Shown: positions 28,085 through 38,269, counted from the stretch's first letter. The stretch: DNA of 64,000 bases from GCA-2697345 sp045565015 (GCA_045565015.1 JBJLGD010000036.1:1-64000), one strand, 5' to 3'. Numbers and translations: made by a program. The notes: a model not told the origin generated them from the sequence alone.

Positions 28085-28885
28085 TTAGTTAAAGTGGCAC
28101 CCCACTGTACCGAAGTCAAAAAAATCTGCAAAAATCTGGCTTCCAGATGGTGCTTCAATCGCTCTTATAAAAGAGCCTGATAGTATTATTTGTCCAGCTT
28201 CTATTCTTTGCCCATATATAGCCATTCGTTCTGCCAACCAAACGATTCCCATTATTGGGTCATTCAGCACCCCTGCCCCAAGACCAGTTTCCTCAACTTC
28301 ACCATTTCGGCTAACGACAGCACCTATTTTCCTGAGGTCGACATTTTTAATATTATGCTTTTCATCTCCTAGTATCACCCCGGCATTGGCAGCATTATCA
28401 GAAATGGTGTCTACAATTATTCTTGCTTTTCCTGTTTCTGGATCAGTTCTCAGGATACGGGTATCAAGAACTTCTAGTGATGGCGAGACATAGTCAGTAG
28501 CATCTATTACATTCTGACGGGTTACTTTGCCAAATAGACTGGATTTCATAACAAATGCTATTTCCGCTTCAATCCGTGGTTGAATAAAATAACCACCTGA
28601 TATTACAGTATTATTTTTGAATTGCATACTATCTGTTAACACACCACTATCTGGAGTATTAATGTTTAAAGCGTATTGCATCGCCTTTGACGTTAATCCT
28701 ATCTTCCAACCTATAATTTTTTGACCTTTAGAAATTTTTTTATTAATCCAAGCCTCCTGAATTGCGTAGGCATCATCCATTGTCATTTTTGGATATCGAA
28801 TTGACAAAAGTCCCATTTGAACTCGGTTGACCTCGGCGTCCTCCAAATTATTTGCTGCTTCCAGGATTTCCTTATCGTTCATCAT
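28085..28885 (-). CDS. hpaH: 2-oxo-hept-4-ene-1,7-dioate hydratase
   Basis: HpaH adds water to 2-oxohept-4-ene-1,7-dioate in the homoprotocatechuate pathway, a Mg-dependent step. The fumarylacetoacetase-like fold has IGWKIGLTSKAMQ, PRIEAEIAFVMK (metal Glu pair), SPSLEVLDTRI, DTISDNAANAGV and SGSFIRAIEAPSGS. Length of 266 matches the family. The ATG overlaps the hpaG-like stop (ATGA). It is the last gene of the leftward hpa operon, so the aldolase HpaI that follows in the pathway is not adjacent. Confidence 0.9.
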   Translation of the reverse strand: MMNDKEILEAANNLEDAEVNRVQMGLLSIRYPKMTMDDAYAIQEAWINKKISKGQKIIGWKIGLTSKAMQYALNINTPDSGVLTDSMQFKNNTVISGGYFIQPRIEAEIAFVMKSSLFGKVTRQNVIDATDYVSPSLEVLDTRILRTDPETGKARIIVDTISDNAANAGVILGDEKHNIKNVDLRKIGAVVSRNGEVEETGLGAGVLNDPIMGIVWLAERMAIYGQRIEAGQIILSGSFIRAIEAPSGSQIFADFFDFGTVGCHFN

Positions 28886-29766
28886 GATATCACCTCATCC
28901 ACAACAGAGTTAGATAACACCCCAATACCCTCGGCTTCCACCTCAATTTTATCACCTGGTTTTAACCATTTTGGGGGATCAAAACGTGCTCCTGCCCCAA
29001 CTGGCGTTCCACACACTATAACATCACCTGGAACCAAAACTGTAAACGTTGAGACATAAGCAATAATTTTTCTGAAAGAAAAAATCATTCGACTTGTATT
29101 ATCTTTCTGTCTGACTTCACCATTTACTCGAGTTTCTAATTCTATTCCGTCAATTTGATTAGAGTCTAAAAATGGAACAACCCAAGGGCCCATAGACCCT
29201 GAGCTTTCAAAATTCTTGCCTTGAGTCACATTGAACTTAGCATGTCTCACCCAATCCCTTAATGTTCCTTCGTTGCATAAAGTTAATCCAGCGATATGAT
29301 CATACGCAGATCCTTCAGGAATTCTACGACCACCTTTTCCAATGATAATGGTAACTTCCCCCTCATAATCGAGCATCTTACTTTCCAGTGGTCTGATTAT
29401 ATTTTCCTGATGGCCTACAAATGAGCCTGGAAATCTAATAAATAACGAAGGGTTTAATGGTGCATCACTTCCATCTTTATACTCTTCATTTCTAGCAGGA
29501 TAATTAACCCCAACACAGATTATTTTTTCAGGAAACGGTATTGGTATATCATAACGGAATTCATTATTATAAAAGTCAGTTAGCGAATTTTTCTCGTTTC
29601 TTGCTAAACTCGCCAACTTACCGGCTTCGATAACTTGCCTTAAGTTAGTATACTCTGGGAATTTAACACTTAAATCTACTATTCCAGAATCCACAACAAT
29701 ACCATAACGTTGAAGTCCGTCAGCAGTAAATGTCACAATACGTTCTTTTTCGAAGTTACTCATCAT
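28882..29766 (-). CDS. Fumarylacetoacetate hydrolase-family isomerase/decarboxylase (HpaG-like)
   Basis: The 294-residue FAH-fold protein has the active-site set VGVNYPARNEEYKD, SLFIRFPGSFVGH, DYEGEVTIIIGKGGRRIPE (metal ligands), GLTLCNEGTLRDW, GPWVVPF and IVCGTPVGAGA. In this operon it most likely does the HpaG work: decarboxylation of 5-oxopent-3-ene-1,2,5-tricarboxylate and isomerisation of the product. It is a single-domain form, unlike the two-domain E. coli HpcE. It overlaps both neighbours by ATGA. The name is by context; FAH-family members differ in substrate. Confidence 0.8.
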   Translation of the reverse strand: MMSNFEKERIVTFTADGLQRYGIVVDSGIVDLSVKFPEYTNLRQVIEAGKLASLARNEKNSLTDFYNNEFRYDIPIPFPEKIICVGVNYPARNEEYKDGSDAPLNPSLFIRFPGSFVGHQENIIRPLESKMLDYEGEVTIIIGKGGRRIPEGSAYDHIAGLTLCNEGTLRDWVRHAKFNVTQGKNFESSGSMGPWVVPFLDSNQIDGIELETRVNGEVRQKDNTSRMIFSFRKIIAYVSTFTVLVPGDVIVCGTPVGAGARFDPPKWLKPGDKIEVEAEGIGVLSNSVVDEVIS

Positions 29767-30744
29767 TGTGCTACTATCGGTGAGGCTTGTAACAGCGATT
29801 TTTTTGGCTTCAAATTCATAAAATTACTTCCCTTCTCAAACCAACTTCTAGGAGCCGGCGCACCCCACAAGGTTTGTCTTTGTGGATCTTTTAAATCCCA
29901 CTTTAATAGGCTCATGATCCGGATCCACGGTCTGATAATCGGAACAGTAAATCTCTATTCTATGCCCATCAGGATCCAATATATATAGGAAAAATGCATT
30001 TGAAATTCCATGCCGACCAGGTCCTCGCTCTAAATTTTTCACGTATCCAGAGCTGGCCATTATATCACATAAATCAATTATATTAAGAGGGGTTGGGACC
30101 CAAAACGCCGTATGATGTAAGCGAGGGCCTAAACCATTTGTAAATGCCATATCATGCACGCCCCCTTTCCGGTGAAGCCATGCCGCCCAAACATTTTTAC
30201 TACTATCATCTTCTGTATACTCGGTAACCCTAAAGCCCATCTCATTCCAAAATAAAATTGATTCATCAACATTACTGCTAAAGCAATTAAAATGATCTAT
30301 TCGCAATGGCTTAACCCCCTTATAGAGCTTATACTTTTGATGGATAGATGGAAGTCTTTCCATTTTAAAATAAAACTCTAGTGGTATACCATGAATATCT
30401 TGAGTACGTAATGTTTTTCCTTGAAAAGGCCTTTCAACCCATTCAGTAGGTAACCCTTTGACCTCAAACCAAGTGTTAGCTTTTTCCAAATCTAACTCAG
30501 AAAAAACTTTAAAAGCTAAAAAATTTACGTCTGTATGTTTAGACTCTTTTAATATCAGACAATGGTGTCCACGCTCTTCCATCGCTCTTAAAAAAACTTC
30601 TTCCTCTGTTTCATGCGTAATCTGAAGACCTAATATTTCAGTATAAAAATGCTTACTTTCACTCAGGTTTGAAACACCTATTTCTAAATGACTAAGCCTC
30701 ACTATATTAAAGTCTGGGTAAAGGTTTGGATTAGGAACTGGCAT
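29763..30744 (-). CDS. hpaD: Homoprotocatechuate 2,3-dioxygenase (HpaD, type I extradiol), frameshift near the C terminus
   Basis: This extradiol (vicinal oxygen chelate) enzyme cleaves 3,4-dihydroxyphenylacetate. Metal ligands sit in RLSHLEIGVSNL (first His), RLHHTAFWVP (second His) and HRIEIYCSDY (Glu). As written, the frame stops after HEPIKVGFKRS. Removing one base at about 29897-29904 gives IKWDLKDPQRQTLWGAP, PRSWFEKGS and a stop at 29763 that overlaps the hpaG-like start by ATGA, for 326 residues. That segment matches Mn/Fe homoprotocatechuate dioxygenases closely. The break lies after all metal ligands. Confidence 0.88.
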
Positions 30745-30754
30745 TATCTATCTC

Positions 30755-32290
30755 CTATCCACCTAACTTTGGTATCGAATGATGTGTTGTGGCAAAGGCA
30801 ATATTTTTTGTCTCCATATAAAACTCAAAAGACCAGTCCCCTCCATCTCGTCCTATCCCAGATGCCTTAACGCCCCCAAAGGGAGCGGGTAAGTGCCGAA
30901 GGTTTTCAGAGTTAACCCATATCATCCCTGCTTCTAAATGGTCCGAAAACCTTAAAGCTCTTGTTATATCAGAAGTCCATAAATACCCACTAAGTCCATA
31001 CTTTGTATCATTAGCCAACTTTAAAGCCTCTTCCTCGTTTTTAAATGGAATAGCTGTTAATACAGGACCAAAGATTTCTTCCTGAGAAATTCGCATATCA
31101 TTTGTAGCATTGGTGAATAACGTAGGTGAGATATAACAGCCACCGCCTGGGCCAACCACTTTCTGCCCACCTATAGCTATCTTTGCCCCCTCTTCTTGTC
31201 CTATTTTAATATAATCCAAAACTTTCTTCTCATGAACTGGATGAATAACGGGTCCGACGACTGTATCAGGGTCCAAAGGATGACCTACGTTTATGTTTTT
31301 TGATTTTTCGACGACTAATCTTACAAACTCTTCGTATATGGATTCTTCAACGAGTAACCTTGACGATGATGTGCAACGCTCTCCATTTAACGAGTAAATC
31401 ATAAATACTGCCGCATCAGCAGCTCGGTCCAAATCAGAGTCTGCAAAAACAATAATTGGGTTTTTTCCACCCAACTCAAAATGCACTCTTTTTAATGTTT
31501 GAGCCCCTTGTTTCATGATTAACGAGCCAGTTTTACCCTCTCCAACAAAACCTATCGCTTTTATGTCTGGGTGTTCCGTGAGTGCTTTCCCAGCTTCCTC
31601 GCCCAGTCCATTAACAAGGTTCCATACGCCTTTTGGAAGACCAGCTTCTTCTGCTATTTCAACTAAAATACTCGCAGAAAGTGGTGAAAACTCCGCAGGC
31701 TTGTGAACTATGGTACAGCCTGCCGCTAATGCAGGTGCTATTTTCCATGTTGATAACATGAATGGAGTATTCCAAGGGGTTATTATTCCAACAGGTCCTA
31801 TCGGATAACGAGTAGAAATATTTAACTGACCCTTTGCTCTCATAGACTTACCGTCTCTTGCCTCAGTTACCCGGTCTGCAAAGTATCGGAAATTCTCCGC
31901 ACCTCGAAGAGCCGCTTTAGCCATGAAACGTAAGGATTGACCGGTATCAACGGCTTCAATGAATGCTATTTCTTCAGCTCGCTTTACAATTAAATCAGCT
32001 ATACTATGAAGTATTTTCTTTCTTCTTGGCCCCTCTATATCAGCCCATTCCCTAAAAGCACCTTTAGCAGCTTTTGCGGCATTATCGATATCAATAGAAT
32101 CACCCAATGAAACTTTTGACAAAGTTTTTAAATCAATTGGGGAAATTGTTTCAAATGTTTTAGCGTTAGCACTTTCAACTTTAGAACCATTTATATGATT
32201 TAAGACTCCGTTTACCTTAAAACGCTCAAGGTACTGCGTTGCCTTTTTTTTATTCTCTTCAAAAAGATTTTTACTATTATTACTTCCCAA
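30755..32290 (-). CDS. hpaE: 5-carboxymethyl-2-hydroxymuconate semialdehyde dehydrogenase
   Basis: HpaE oxidises the ring-cleavage semialdehyde to the acid with NAD. The 511-residue ALDH shows PWNTPFMLSTWKIAPALAAG, FVGEGKTGS, the Glu in FELGGKNPI, the Cys in NGERCTSSSRLLV, and FGGVKASGIGRDGGDWSFEF, the HpaE-type end. The start is a TTG at 32290 that has a strong AAAGGAGG five bases upstream; no ATG lies near the N terminus. It follows hpaF by 11 bp and precedes hpaD by 10 bp. Confidence 0.92.
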   Translation of the reverse strand: MGSNNSKNLFEENKKKATQYLERFKVNGVLNHINGSKVESANAKTFETISPIDLKTLSKVSLGDSIDIDNAAKAAKGAFREWADIEGPRRKKILHSIADLIVKRAEEIAFIEAVDTGQSLRFMAKAALRGAENFRYFADRVTEARDGKSMRAKGQLNISTRYPIGPVGIITPWNTPFMLSTWKIAPALAAGCTIVHKPAEFSPLSASILVEIAEEAGLPKGVWNLVNGLGEEAGKALTEHPDIKAIGFVGEGKTGSLIMKQGAQTLKRVHFELGGKNPIIVFADSDLDRAADAAVFMIYSLNGERCTSSSRLLVEESIYEEFVRLVVEKSKNINVGHPLDPDTVVGPVIHPVHEKKVLDYIKIGQEEGAKIAIGGQKVVGPGGGCYISPTLFTNATNDMRISQEEIFGPVLTAIPFKNEEEALKLANDTKYGLSGYLWTSDITRALRFSDHLEAGMIWVNSENLRHLPAPFGGVKASGIGRDGGDWSFEFYMETKNIAFATTHHSIPKLGG

Positions 32291-32296
32291 CTATGC

Positions 32297-32304
32297 CTCC
32301 TTTA
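32297..32304 (-). promoter_or_regulatory. Strong ribosome binding site that fixes the hpaE TTG start
   Basis: The minus strand reads AAAGGAGG here, five to six bases before the TTG at 32288-32290. This near-consensus site overlaps the hpaF stop region and makes the TTG the clear start of hpaE. Confidence 0.75.
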
Positions 32305-32682
32305 AGAAAGTCTATTATGAATAGAGTTTACTTTCCAACTGTAGCTCTTTTCTATCTCAATTATCTCTAAAGATAATGCAAAATATTTCTCTTCCAACAA
32401 TTCATCAAAGATTTTTTTGGCTTCTTCCATCAGAGCTTCGCCAACATCAATTCGATCTTGTTTTGAGCGGCCCTGTCCTATCCGAAAAATCATATCACAA
32501 AAAGTATTCATTTCATGTTTATCTGCTATTGAAAAATTACCAGCTCTAAAAGCTCTAACTCTAATACCTCCTAGAGGGAATATCCCTGTTTCTTTTAAAG
32601 TATCTGAAAGTTTATTACATACTGTGTTGAGGTCAACGCGAGCCTCAAGGCCAGCAGAATATTCTAATCTTAAATGAGGCAA
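32302..32682 (-). CDS. hpaF: 5-carboxymethyl-2-hydroxymuconate isomerase
   Basis: CHMI tautomerises 5-carboxymethyl-2-hydroxymuconate. The 126-residue length equals the E. coli enzyme. The protein begins Met-Pro-His-Leu, so Pro1, the catalytic base of the tautomerase superfamily, is exposed once Met is removed. The internal RVRAFRAGNFSIAD segment, IGQGRSKQDR and the ALSLEI strand are typical. The start is a TTG with AGGAG upstream. It is the first gene of the hpa operon; the gap to the divergent FrnE-like gene should contain the promoter. Confidence 0.9.
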   Translation of the reverse strand: MPHLRLEYSAGLEARVDLNTVCNKLSDTLKETGIFPLGGIRVRAFRAGNFSIADKHEMNTFCDMIFRIGQGRSKQDRIDVGEALMEEAKKIFDELLEEKYFALSLEIIEIEKSYSWKVNSIHNRLS

Positions 32683-32861
32683 TTGAAACTCCTAATAAGC
32701 CTTTTTTTTATTTATAAACAAAGAGGAATTAGTAGCAAGGAATTTTGAATACTTTAGTTTAAAAATCTATCTTAATAGCTCGATAAAGCACTTGTTCAGT
32801 ACAAACAAATCCCATACCACTTAAGTAGATAGAACTATTTTGATTAGAGAAAAGGCTGTTG

Positions 32862-33506
32862 ATGATAAAACTGGATATACTGTCGGACCCCATCTGTCCA
32901 TGGTGCCTAATTGGAAAGACAAATTTAGATAAAGCTATATTAAAATTTCCAGAAACCAAGTTTCAAATCGAATGGCACCCATTTCAGTTAAATCCAGAAA
33001 TGCCGTTAAAAGGTATGGATCGGCGTGAATACTTGAAAACAAAATTTGGAAGTGAAGAAAACGCATATCGCGTTTATTCTAGAATATCTAAAACAGCAGT
33101 AGAATCCGGTTTAGAGTTAGAACTTCAAAAAATAAAAAGAACTCCTAACACCATTAATGCACACAGATTAATACACTGGTCTGGTTTGGAAGGCTTTCAA
33201 ACGGCGACAGTAGTTGCATTATTTAAAGCCTATTTTATTGATGGTCGGGATATAGGAAACATCGCAACATTAATCTCTATAGCAAAAGGTATTGGACTAA
33301 ATGAGTCGCTAATTAAACGACTTTTAGAGAGCGACGCCGATAAGAAAATTATAGAACAGCGTGATCGTAATTCGCGAGAAAAAGGTGTAACAGGAGTTCC
33401 TACATTTATTGTAGAGGACACCCATGTTCTGCCGGGAGCACAATCTGAAAACTTGTGGATAAATGTGATAGAAGAATTAAATCAACTGAAAGGCGGCACA
33501 AAATAA
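32862..33506 (+). CDS. DsbA-family protein, FrnE-like
   Basis: A thioredoxin-fold protein of 214 residues with the active site DPICPWCLIGK (CPWC, near residues 12-15) and the cis-Pro loop GVTGVPTFIVE. There is no signal peptide, so it is cytosolic, as for FrnE and 2-hydroxychromene-2-carboxylate isomerase relatives. I use the ATG at 32862; a TTG one codon earlier also has AAAGG upstream. It lies divergent from the hpa operon, and an isomerase role in aromatic breakdown is possible but not shown. Confidence 0.82.
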   Translation: MIKLDILSDPICPWCLIGKTNLDKAILKFPETKFQIEWHPFQLNPEMPLKGMDRREYLKTKFGSEENAYRVYSRISKTAVESGLELELQKIKRTPNTINAHRLIHWSGLEGFQTATVVALFKAYFIDGRDIGNIATLISIAKGIGLNESLIKRLLESDADKKIIEQRDRNSREKGVTGVPTFIVEDTHVLPGAQSENLWINVIEELNQLKGGTK

Positions 33507-33524
33507 CACTTTTGAATATTTACT

Positions 33525-34706
33525 ATGAATAGAAATAAATTATCCACCGGAGAGTTTGTCATTATAATAGCGTTGAACTTCTCGCTTATAGCATTTTCTA
33601 TAGATGCTATACTCCCTGCATTACCAGACATAGCCTCAGAATTAATACCATCGTCACCTAATAAAACACAATTCATCATTTCAAGTTTCTTAGTAGGGAT
33701 GGGTATTGCCACTCTTTTTGCAGGTCCGTTATCTGATAGTTTTGGAAGAAAAAAAATAATTTGTATCGGAGGTACAATATTTCTTTTTGGAACAATAATA
33801 GCTGGTACAGCTAACAATCTAGAAGTAGTTTTAATTGGTCGTTTCATTCAAGGATTAGGAGTGGCAGGCCCTAGAGTAGCAGCTCTTGCTATAGTGCGAG
33901 ACCTATACGCAGGGCGCAAAATGGCCCAAATAATGTCTATATCAATGATATTCTTCACCTTTGTACCTGCAGTAGCTCCAATGATCGGCGCGCTTATACT
34001 AATAAATTTTGGTTGGCGAAGTATATTCACTGGATTTATAATCTTTTTAATTATTGCTGTTGGGTGGTTGCTTTTACGGCAACCAGAGACACTAGTAAAA
34101 AACGACAGAGTGTCTTTTGCATTTTCTAGAATTTACAAATCACTAATTGATTGTTTTACAGATAAAATTTTTGTGATTTCTACTATCCTTCAAACATTAA
34201 CCTTTTCTATTCTGTTTGCATCTATAAGTACTATCCAACAGGTGTTTGATATCAGTTATGATAAGGCTTCAAGTTTTCCCTATTGGTTTGGTCTAATAGC
34301 CCTGATCTCTGGATCTGGGAGCTTTATAAATTCTTACTTAGTAGTAAAAATGGGAATGCGAAGGTTAATAAGTGTGGGATTTGTGATTGGAACTGGGGCA
34401 TCGTTATGCTTGATATTGTTTAATTTATTTTATCTTATTCCATTTTCATTATATTTCGTCTGGCAACTCTGTGTATTTTTTATGATTGGCCTAATAATAG
34501 GAAATTTGAACGCACTAGCAATGCAACCAATGGGACATATTGCAGGCCTTGCAGCTTCAATCATTGGGTCTGCATCAACGATATTTGGTGTTCTTATAGC
34601 GATTCCAATAGGACTTTCTTTTAAAAACTCCCCAGACCCATTAATTATCGGCACATTGTGTTTATCCTCTTTAAGTTTTTTAATCCTGAAATTATTAAAA
34701 GAGTAA
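33525..34706 (+). CDS. MFS drug-efflux transporter, Bcr/CflA family
   Basis: The 393-residue protein has twelve hydrophobic segments. The Bcr/CflA pattern is seen in DAILPALPDIASEL at the first helix, GPLSDSFGRKKI (motif A after TM2), RFIQGLGVAGPRVAALAIVRDLY (motif B), and MIGALILINFGWRSIF (motif C region). The family exports drugs or small metabolites by proton antiport. It follows the FrnE-like gene by 18 bp, so the two are probably co-transcribed. It ends 6 bp from the convergent mfd. Confidence 0.88.
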   Translation: MNRNKLSTGEFVIIIALNFSLIAFSIDAILPALPDIASELIPSSPNKTQFIISSFLVGMGIATLFAGPLSDSFGRKKIICIGGTIFLFGTIIAGTANNLEVVLIGRFIQGLGVAGPRVAALAIVRDLYAGRKMAQIMSISMIFFTFVPAVAPMIGALILINFGWRSIFTGFIIFLIIAVGWLLLRQPETLVKNDRVSFAFSRIYKSLIDCFTDKIFVISTILQTLTFSILFASISTIQQVFDISYDKASSFPYWFGLIALISGSGSFINSYLVVKMGMRRLISVGFVIGTGASLCLILFNLFYLIPFSLYFVWQLCVFFMIGLIIGNLNALAMQPMGHIAGLAASIIGSASTIFGVLIAIPIGLSFKNSPDPLIIGTLCLSSLSFLILKLLKE

Positions 34707-34712
34707 AATTTC

Positions 34713-37700
34713 TTATTCTTTAAGTACGGCTTTTGACGCTAAGTCTCTAGCGATAGAAAATGCTCCTTTAATTTTGTCCGCGTTACTTTTCCAGTCACGT
34801 TTAACTATCAATTTATTATCACGTATCTGAGCCAACCCTCGCTGTTCTGAAATAAACTCTGCTAAACCTATCGGGTTATCAAATTTATGATTTTTGAATT
34901 CAATAGTAGCACCACGAATACCACCATTAAATTTAAGAATACTGGCTTTTTTGCACATTGTCTTAATTCTAACAACTAAAAATAATGTGGAAACTTCGCG
35001 CGGTATCTTTCCGAAACGATCTATCAATTCTGCTGCAAAACCTTCCAATTCTACTTTAGTTTTTAAATCAGACAAACGTTTGTAGAGGCCTAATCGAACA
35101 TCTAAATCAGATACATATGTCTCTGGAATCAATACTGGGACACCCAAACTAATACTCGGAGACCAATGCGTATCATTAATCACTTCAACATTATCTCCAA
35201 TTTTGATTTTAGATACTGCCTCTTCCAACATTGATTGATAAAGCTCATACCCAACCTCTCTAACATTTCCAGATTGCTCTTCTCCTAAAATATTACCAGC
35301 GCCTCTAATATCCATATCTTGGCTTGCTATGTTAAAACCAGCCCCCAAAGTATCAATATTACCTAAGACGCGAAGCCTTTTTTGAGCTACCCGAGTTAGC
35401 CTTTTGCCAGGCTTAGTAGTTAAATATGCGTAAGCTCTTACCTTAGCTCGTCCAACTCGACCTCGGATCTGGTAAAGCTGACTTAAACCAAACATATCAG
35501 ATCTATAAACAATAATAGTATTTGCGGTTGGCACATCAATTCCAGATTCAACGATACTTGTTGATACTAAAACATTAACCTTTCCATCGTAAAAAGCATT
35601 CATACGAGTATCTAACTCCGTAGCAGATAATTGACCATGTGCGACGTCAAACGTAACTTCGGGCACCTCATTAGACAAAAACTCTTCTATCTCTGGAATA
35701 TCTGCAACTCTTGGCACAACAAAAAAACTCTGACCACCTCTATAAGTCTCTCGTAAAAGTGCCTCCCTCACAACGACAGGATCAAATTCTGTAACGTAAG
35801 TTCGAATTGCCAATCGATTAATTGGTGGGGTTTCGATAATTGATAACTCCCTTACCCCTGATAAACTTAGCTGCAACGTTCTTGGTATTGGTGTCGCTGA
35901 TAAAGTAAGAACATGAATCGTCGATTTTAACTGCTTTAACTTCTCTTTATGTTGCACCCCAAAATGTTGCTCTTCATCAATAATCAATAAGCCCAAATTT
36001 TTGAATTTGAGCTTGTCAGAAATAACTGCATGCGTACCAATAACTATATCAACTGTGCCGTTTTCTATCCCTTTCCTAGTTTCTGCAGAATCTGTGCTAC
36101 TAACGAATCTGGATAACTGTTTTATATTGACAGGAAAGCCATTAAATCTATCCTCAAAGCTTAATGTGTGTTGTCTAGATAATAATGTAGTTGGGACAAC
36201 TAAAGCTACCTGATAGCCAGCATTAGCCAACAAAAATGCTGTCCTCATAGCTATCTCTGTTTTACCGAACCCAACATCACCACAGATCAACCTATCCATG
36301 GGCATACCGCGGCCTAGATCACTAACTATCGAGTCAACTGTACTCAATTGATCTTCTGTTTCATTATAAGGAAACCGCGCGCAAAAATCAGACCACATTT
36401 CTGATATAACTTCAATTTTTGGTGCTTTTTTTGTTTCTCTATCAGCTGCTACCTTGATTAGTCTTTCAGCCATATCTTTTATACGTTTTTTAAGTTTCGC
36501 CTTCTTTGACTGCCAAGAACTACCTCCAAGTCGATCCAAAATTCCAGTTTCTTGCCCATACTTACTTAATAACTCAATATTCTCTACGGGAAGGAAAAGT
36601 CTATCACCCCCAAGATATTCAAGCTCAATACACTCATGTGGGGCGCCAATCGCAGTAATTGTTTTTAGCCCGGCAAATCGTCCTATCCCATGATCTAAAT
36701 GAACCACTAGATCATTAAGGCTTAACGACGTTAACTCAGTTAGAAAGTTATTAGCTCTACGTTTCCGTTTCGCACCTCTTATCAAGCGGTCACCTAACAC
36801 ATCTTGCTCCGAAATGACTAAATAGTCTGAAGTTACATAACCACCAGGCAGGTCCCAAATAGCTGCCGAGACGCCTGCTACAATTTCACTGTAATTTGAT
36901 ACTAGCTTAATATTTGAGTGGCCTTCGTCACTAAGAAGTTCAACCAAACGAGATCTAGACCCTTCGGAGAAACAAGCCAAAATGATAGGTATTTTTTTAG
37001 ACATAGTAAAAATATAACTAGCTAAAATTTTAAAAATATTTTTATTACCTGCTAGTCTTTCTGGAGCAAAATTTCGACCGAGACGTCCACCTGCATCTGT
37101 AACTTTATTTCCGGTAGGTATTGGAACTGTGACGAATTGAAATTGGGCTTTACCTTTGAGACAACTACTCACATCATTAGGGTCAAGATATAGAGTTTCT
37201 GCGTTAACCGGCATATAGGGTGAACCTAGATCTCCCTTTCTAACCAAAACGTCCTTTCTATTTTTATATTGATCAGTAATACTATCCCATCTATCCTGAA
37301 CAAGTGCTTCAAAGGTTTCTTCAAAGAAAACGGTTGCCTCTGGTAAATAGTCAAAAATGGTAGATAAATTATTATAAAAAAACGGAAGCCAGTGCTCTAT
37401 CCCCTGGTACTTGATGCCTGAAGAAACAGCTTCATAAATACCATCACTTGATTTAGGGACGCCAAATTCAGATCGATAATTTTGTCGAAATTTACTGATA
37501 CTATTTTTATCTAAAATAACTTCTGAAGCAGAGCTCAAGATAACCGAGTATAGGTTTTCTTTTCCTAGTTGAGTGTTGGGATCAAACCTACGTATCGCTT
37601 CTACATGATCTCCGAATAAATCTAAACGAATTGGGTACTCATAACCAGGTGGAAAAATATCAATTATTCCACCTCTAAAAGAATAATCTCCAGACTCGAT

Positions 37701-38153
37701 TACAGTCGAACATTTAGAAAAGCCCATATTATTTAAAAATAACGATAACTTTTCAATATCAAGAAGTGAGTCAGAAAAAATTGGAAAAACAGCCTCTTTT
37801 ATAGTAGCTGCAGTCGGAAGTCTCTGGGTTACAGCGTTAACAGTAGTTAAGACCAGGAGTTGTTTTCTTGAGTTATTAGCCAATTCAGAAAGAGTGGATA
37901 TTCTTTTTGAGGTAACGTCCGAACTAGGTGATATTCGATCGTAGGGCAAACAATCCCAAGCTGGAAACTCTAAAATTTCTAGTTGAGGATTAAAGAACGC
38001 TAAAGCTGTCTTAAGTTCTGAAAGACGTTTATCATTGCTTGAAATATGAATTAATGAGGATCCTTTTAAAATCTCTTTTACCAATAAATCAGCATCGAGT
38101 CCTTCTGGAACACCACTAATTTTTGAAAAAGTATTTTTAATCATTGAATTCAC
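34713..38153 (-). CDS. mfd: Transcription-repair coupling factor
   Basis: Mfd removes RNA polymerase stalled at lesions and recruits UvrA. The 1146 residues carry all parts: the N-terminal UvrB-like half (FPAWDCLPYDRISPSSD, GDYSFRGGIIDIFPPG), the RNA polymerase-interacting domain near VHLDHGIGRFAGL (about residues 490-520), a RecG-like helicase with GDVGFGKTEIA (Walker A) and DEEQHFGV (DExH box), LSATPIPRT, VPTANTIIV and QIRGRVGR, and the C-terminal TRCF domain. Full length. Divergent from hemB. Confidence 0.97.
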   Translation of the reverse strand: MNSMIKNTFSKISGVPEGLDADLLVKEILKGSSLIHISSNDKRLSELKTALAFFNPQLEILEFPAWDCLPYDRISPSSDVTSKRISTLSELANNSRKQLLVLTTVNAVTQRLPTAATIKEAVFPIFSDSLLDIEKLSLFLNNMGFSKCSTVIESGDYSFRGGIIDIFPPGYEYPIRLDLFGDHVEAIRRFDPNTQLGKENLYSVILSSASEVILDKNSISKFRQNYRSEFGVPKSSDGIYEAVSSGIKYQGIEHWLPFFYNNLSTIFDYLPEATVFFEETFEALVQDRWDSITDQYKNRKDVLVRKGDLGSPYMPVNAETLYLDPNDVSSCLKGKAQFQFVTVPIPTGNKVTDAGGRLGRNFAPERLAGNKNIFKILASYIFTMSKKIPIILACFSEGSRSRLVELLSDEGHSNIKLVSNYSEIVAGVSAAIWDLPGGYVTSDYLVISEQDVLGDRLIRGAKRKRRANNFLTELTSLSLNDLVVHLDHGIGRFAGLKTITAIGAPHECIELEYLGGDRLFLPVENIELLSKYGQETGILDRLGGSSWQSKKAKLKKRIKDMAERLIKVAADRETKKAPKIEVISEMWSDFCARFPYNETEDQLSTVDSIVSDLGRGMPMDRLICGDVGFGKTEIAMRTAFLLANAGYQVALVVPTTLLSRQHTLSFEDRFNGFPVNIKQLSRFVSSTDSAETRKGIENGTVDIVIGTHAVISDKLKFKNLGLLIIDEEQHFGVQHKEKLKQLKSTIHVLTLSATPIPRTLQLSLSGVRELSIIETPPINRLAIRTYVTEFDPVVVREALLRETYRGGQSFFVVPRVADIPEIEEFLSNEVPEVTFDVAHGQLSATELDTRMNAFYDGKVNVLVSTSIVESGIDVPTANTIIVYRSDMFGLSQLYQIRGRVGRAKVRAYAYLTTKPGKRLTRVAQKRLRVLGNIDTLGAGFNIASQDMDIRGAGNILGEEQSGNVREVGYELYQSMLEEAVSKIKIGDNVEVINDTHWSPSISLGVPVLIPETYVSDLDVRLGLYKRLSDLKTKVELEGFAAELIDRFGKIPREVSTLFLVVRIKTMCKKASILKFNGGIRGATIEFKNHKFDNPIGLAEFISEQRGLAQIRDNKLIVKRDWKSNADKIKGAFSIARDLASKAVLKE

Positions 38154-38269
38154 CTAAGGCATTAATGGCCTGTGTCAACATCACTTCTTTAATTTTCTTT
38201 AAAACTACTTTAAAATGAAGATAATCTAAATATTCAATAAATATTATAAAAATTAAGTACATATAGAAA

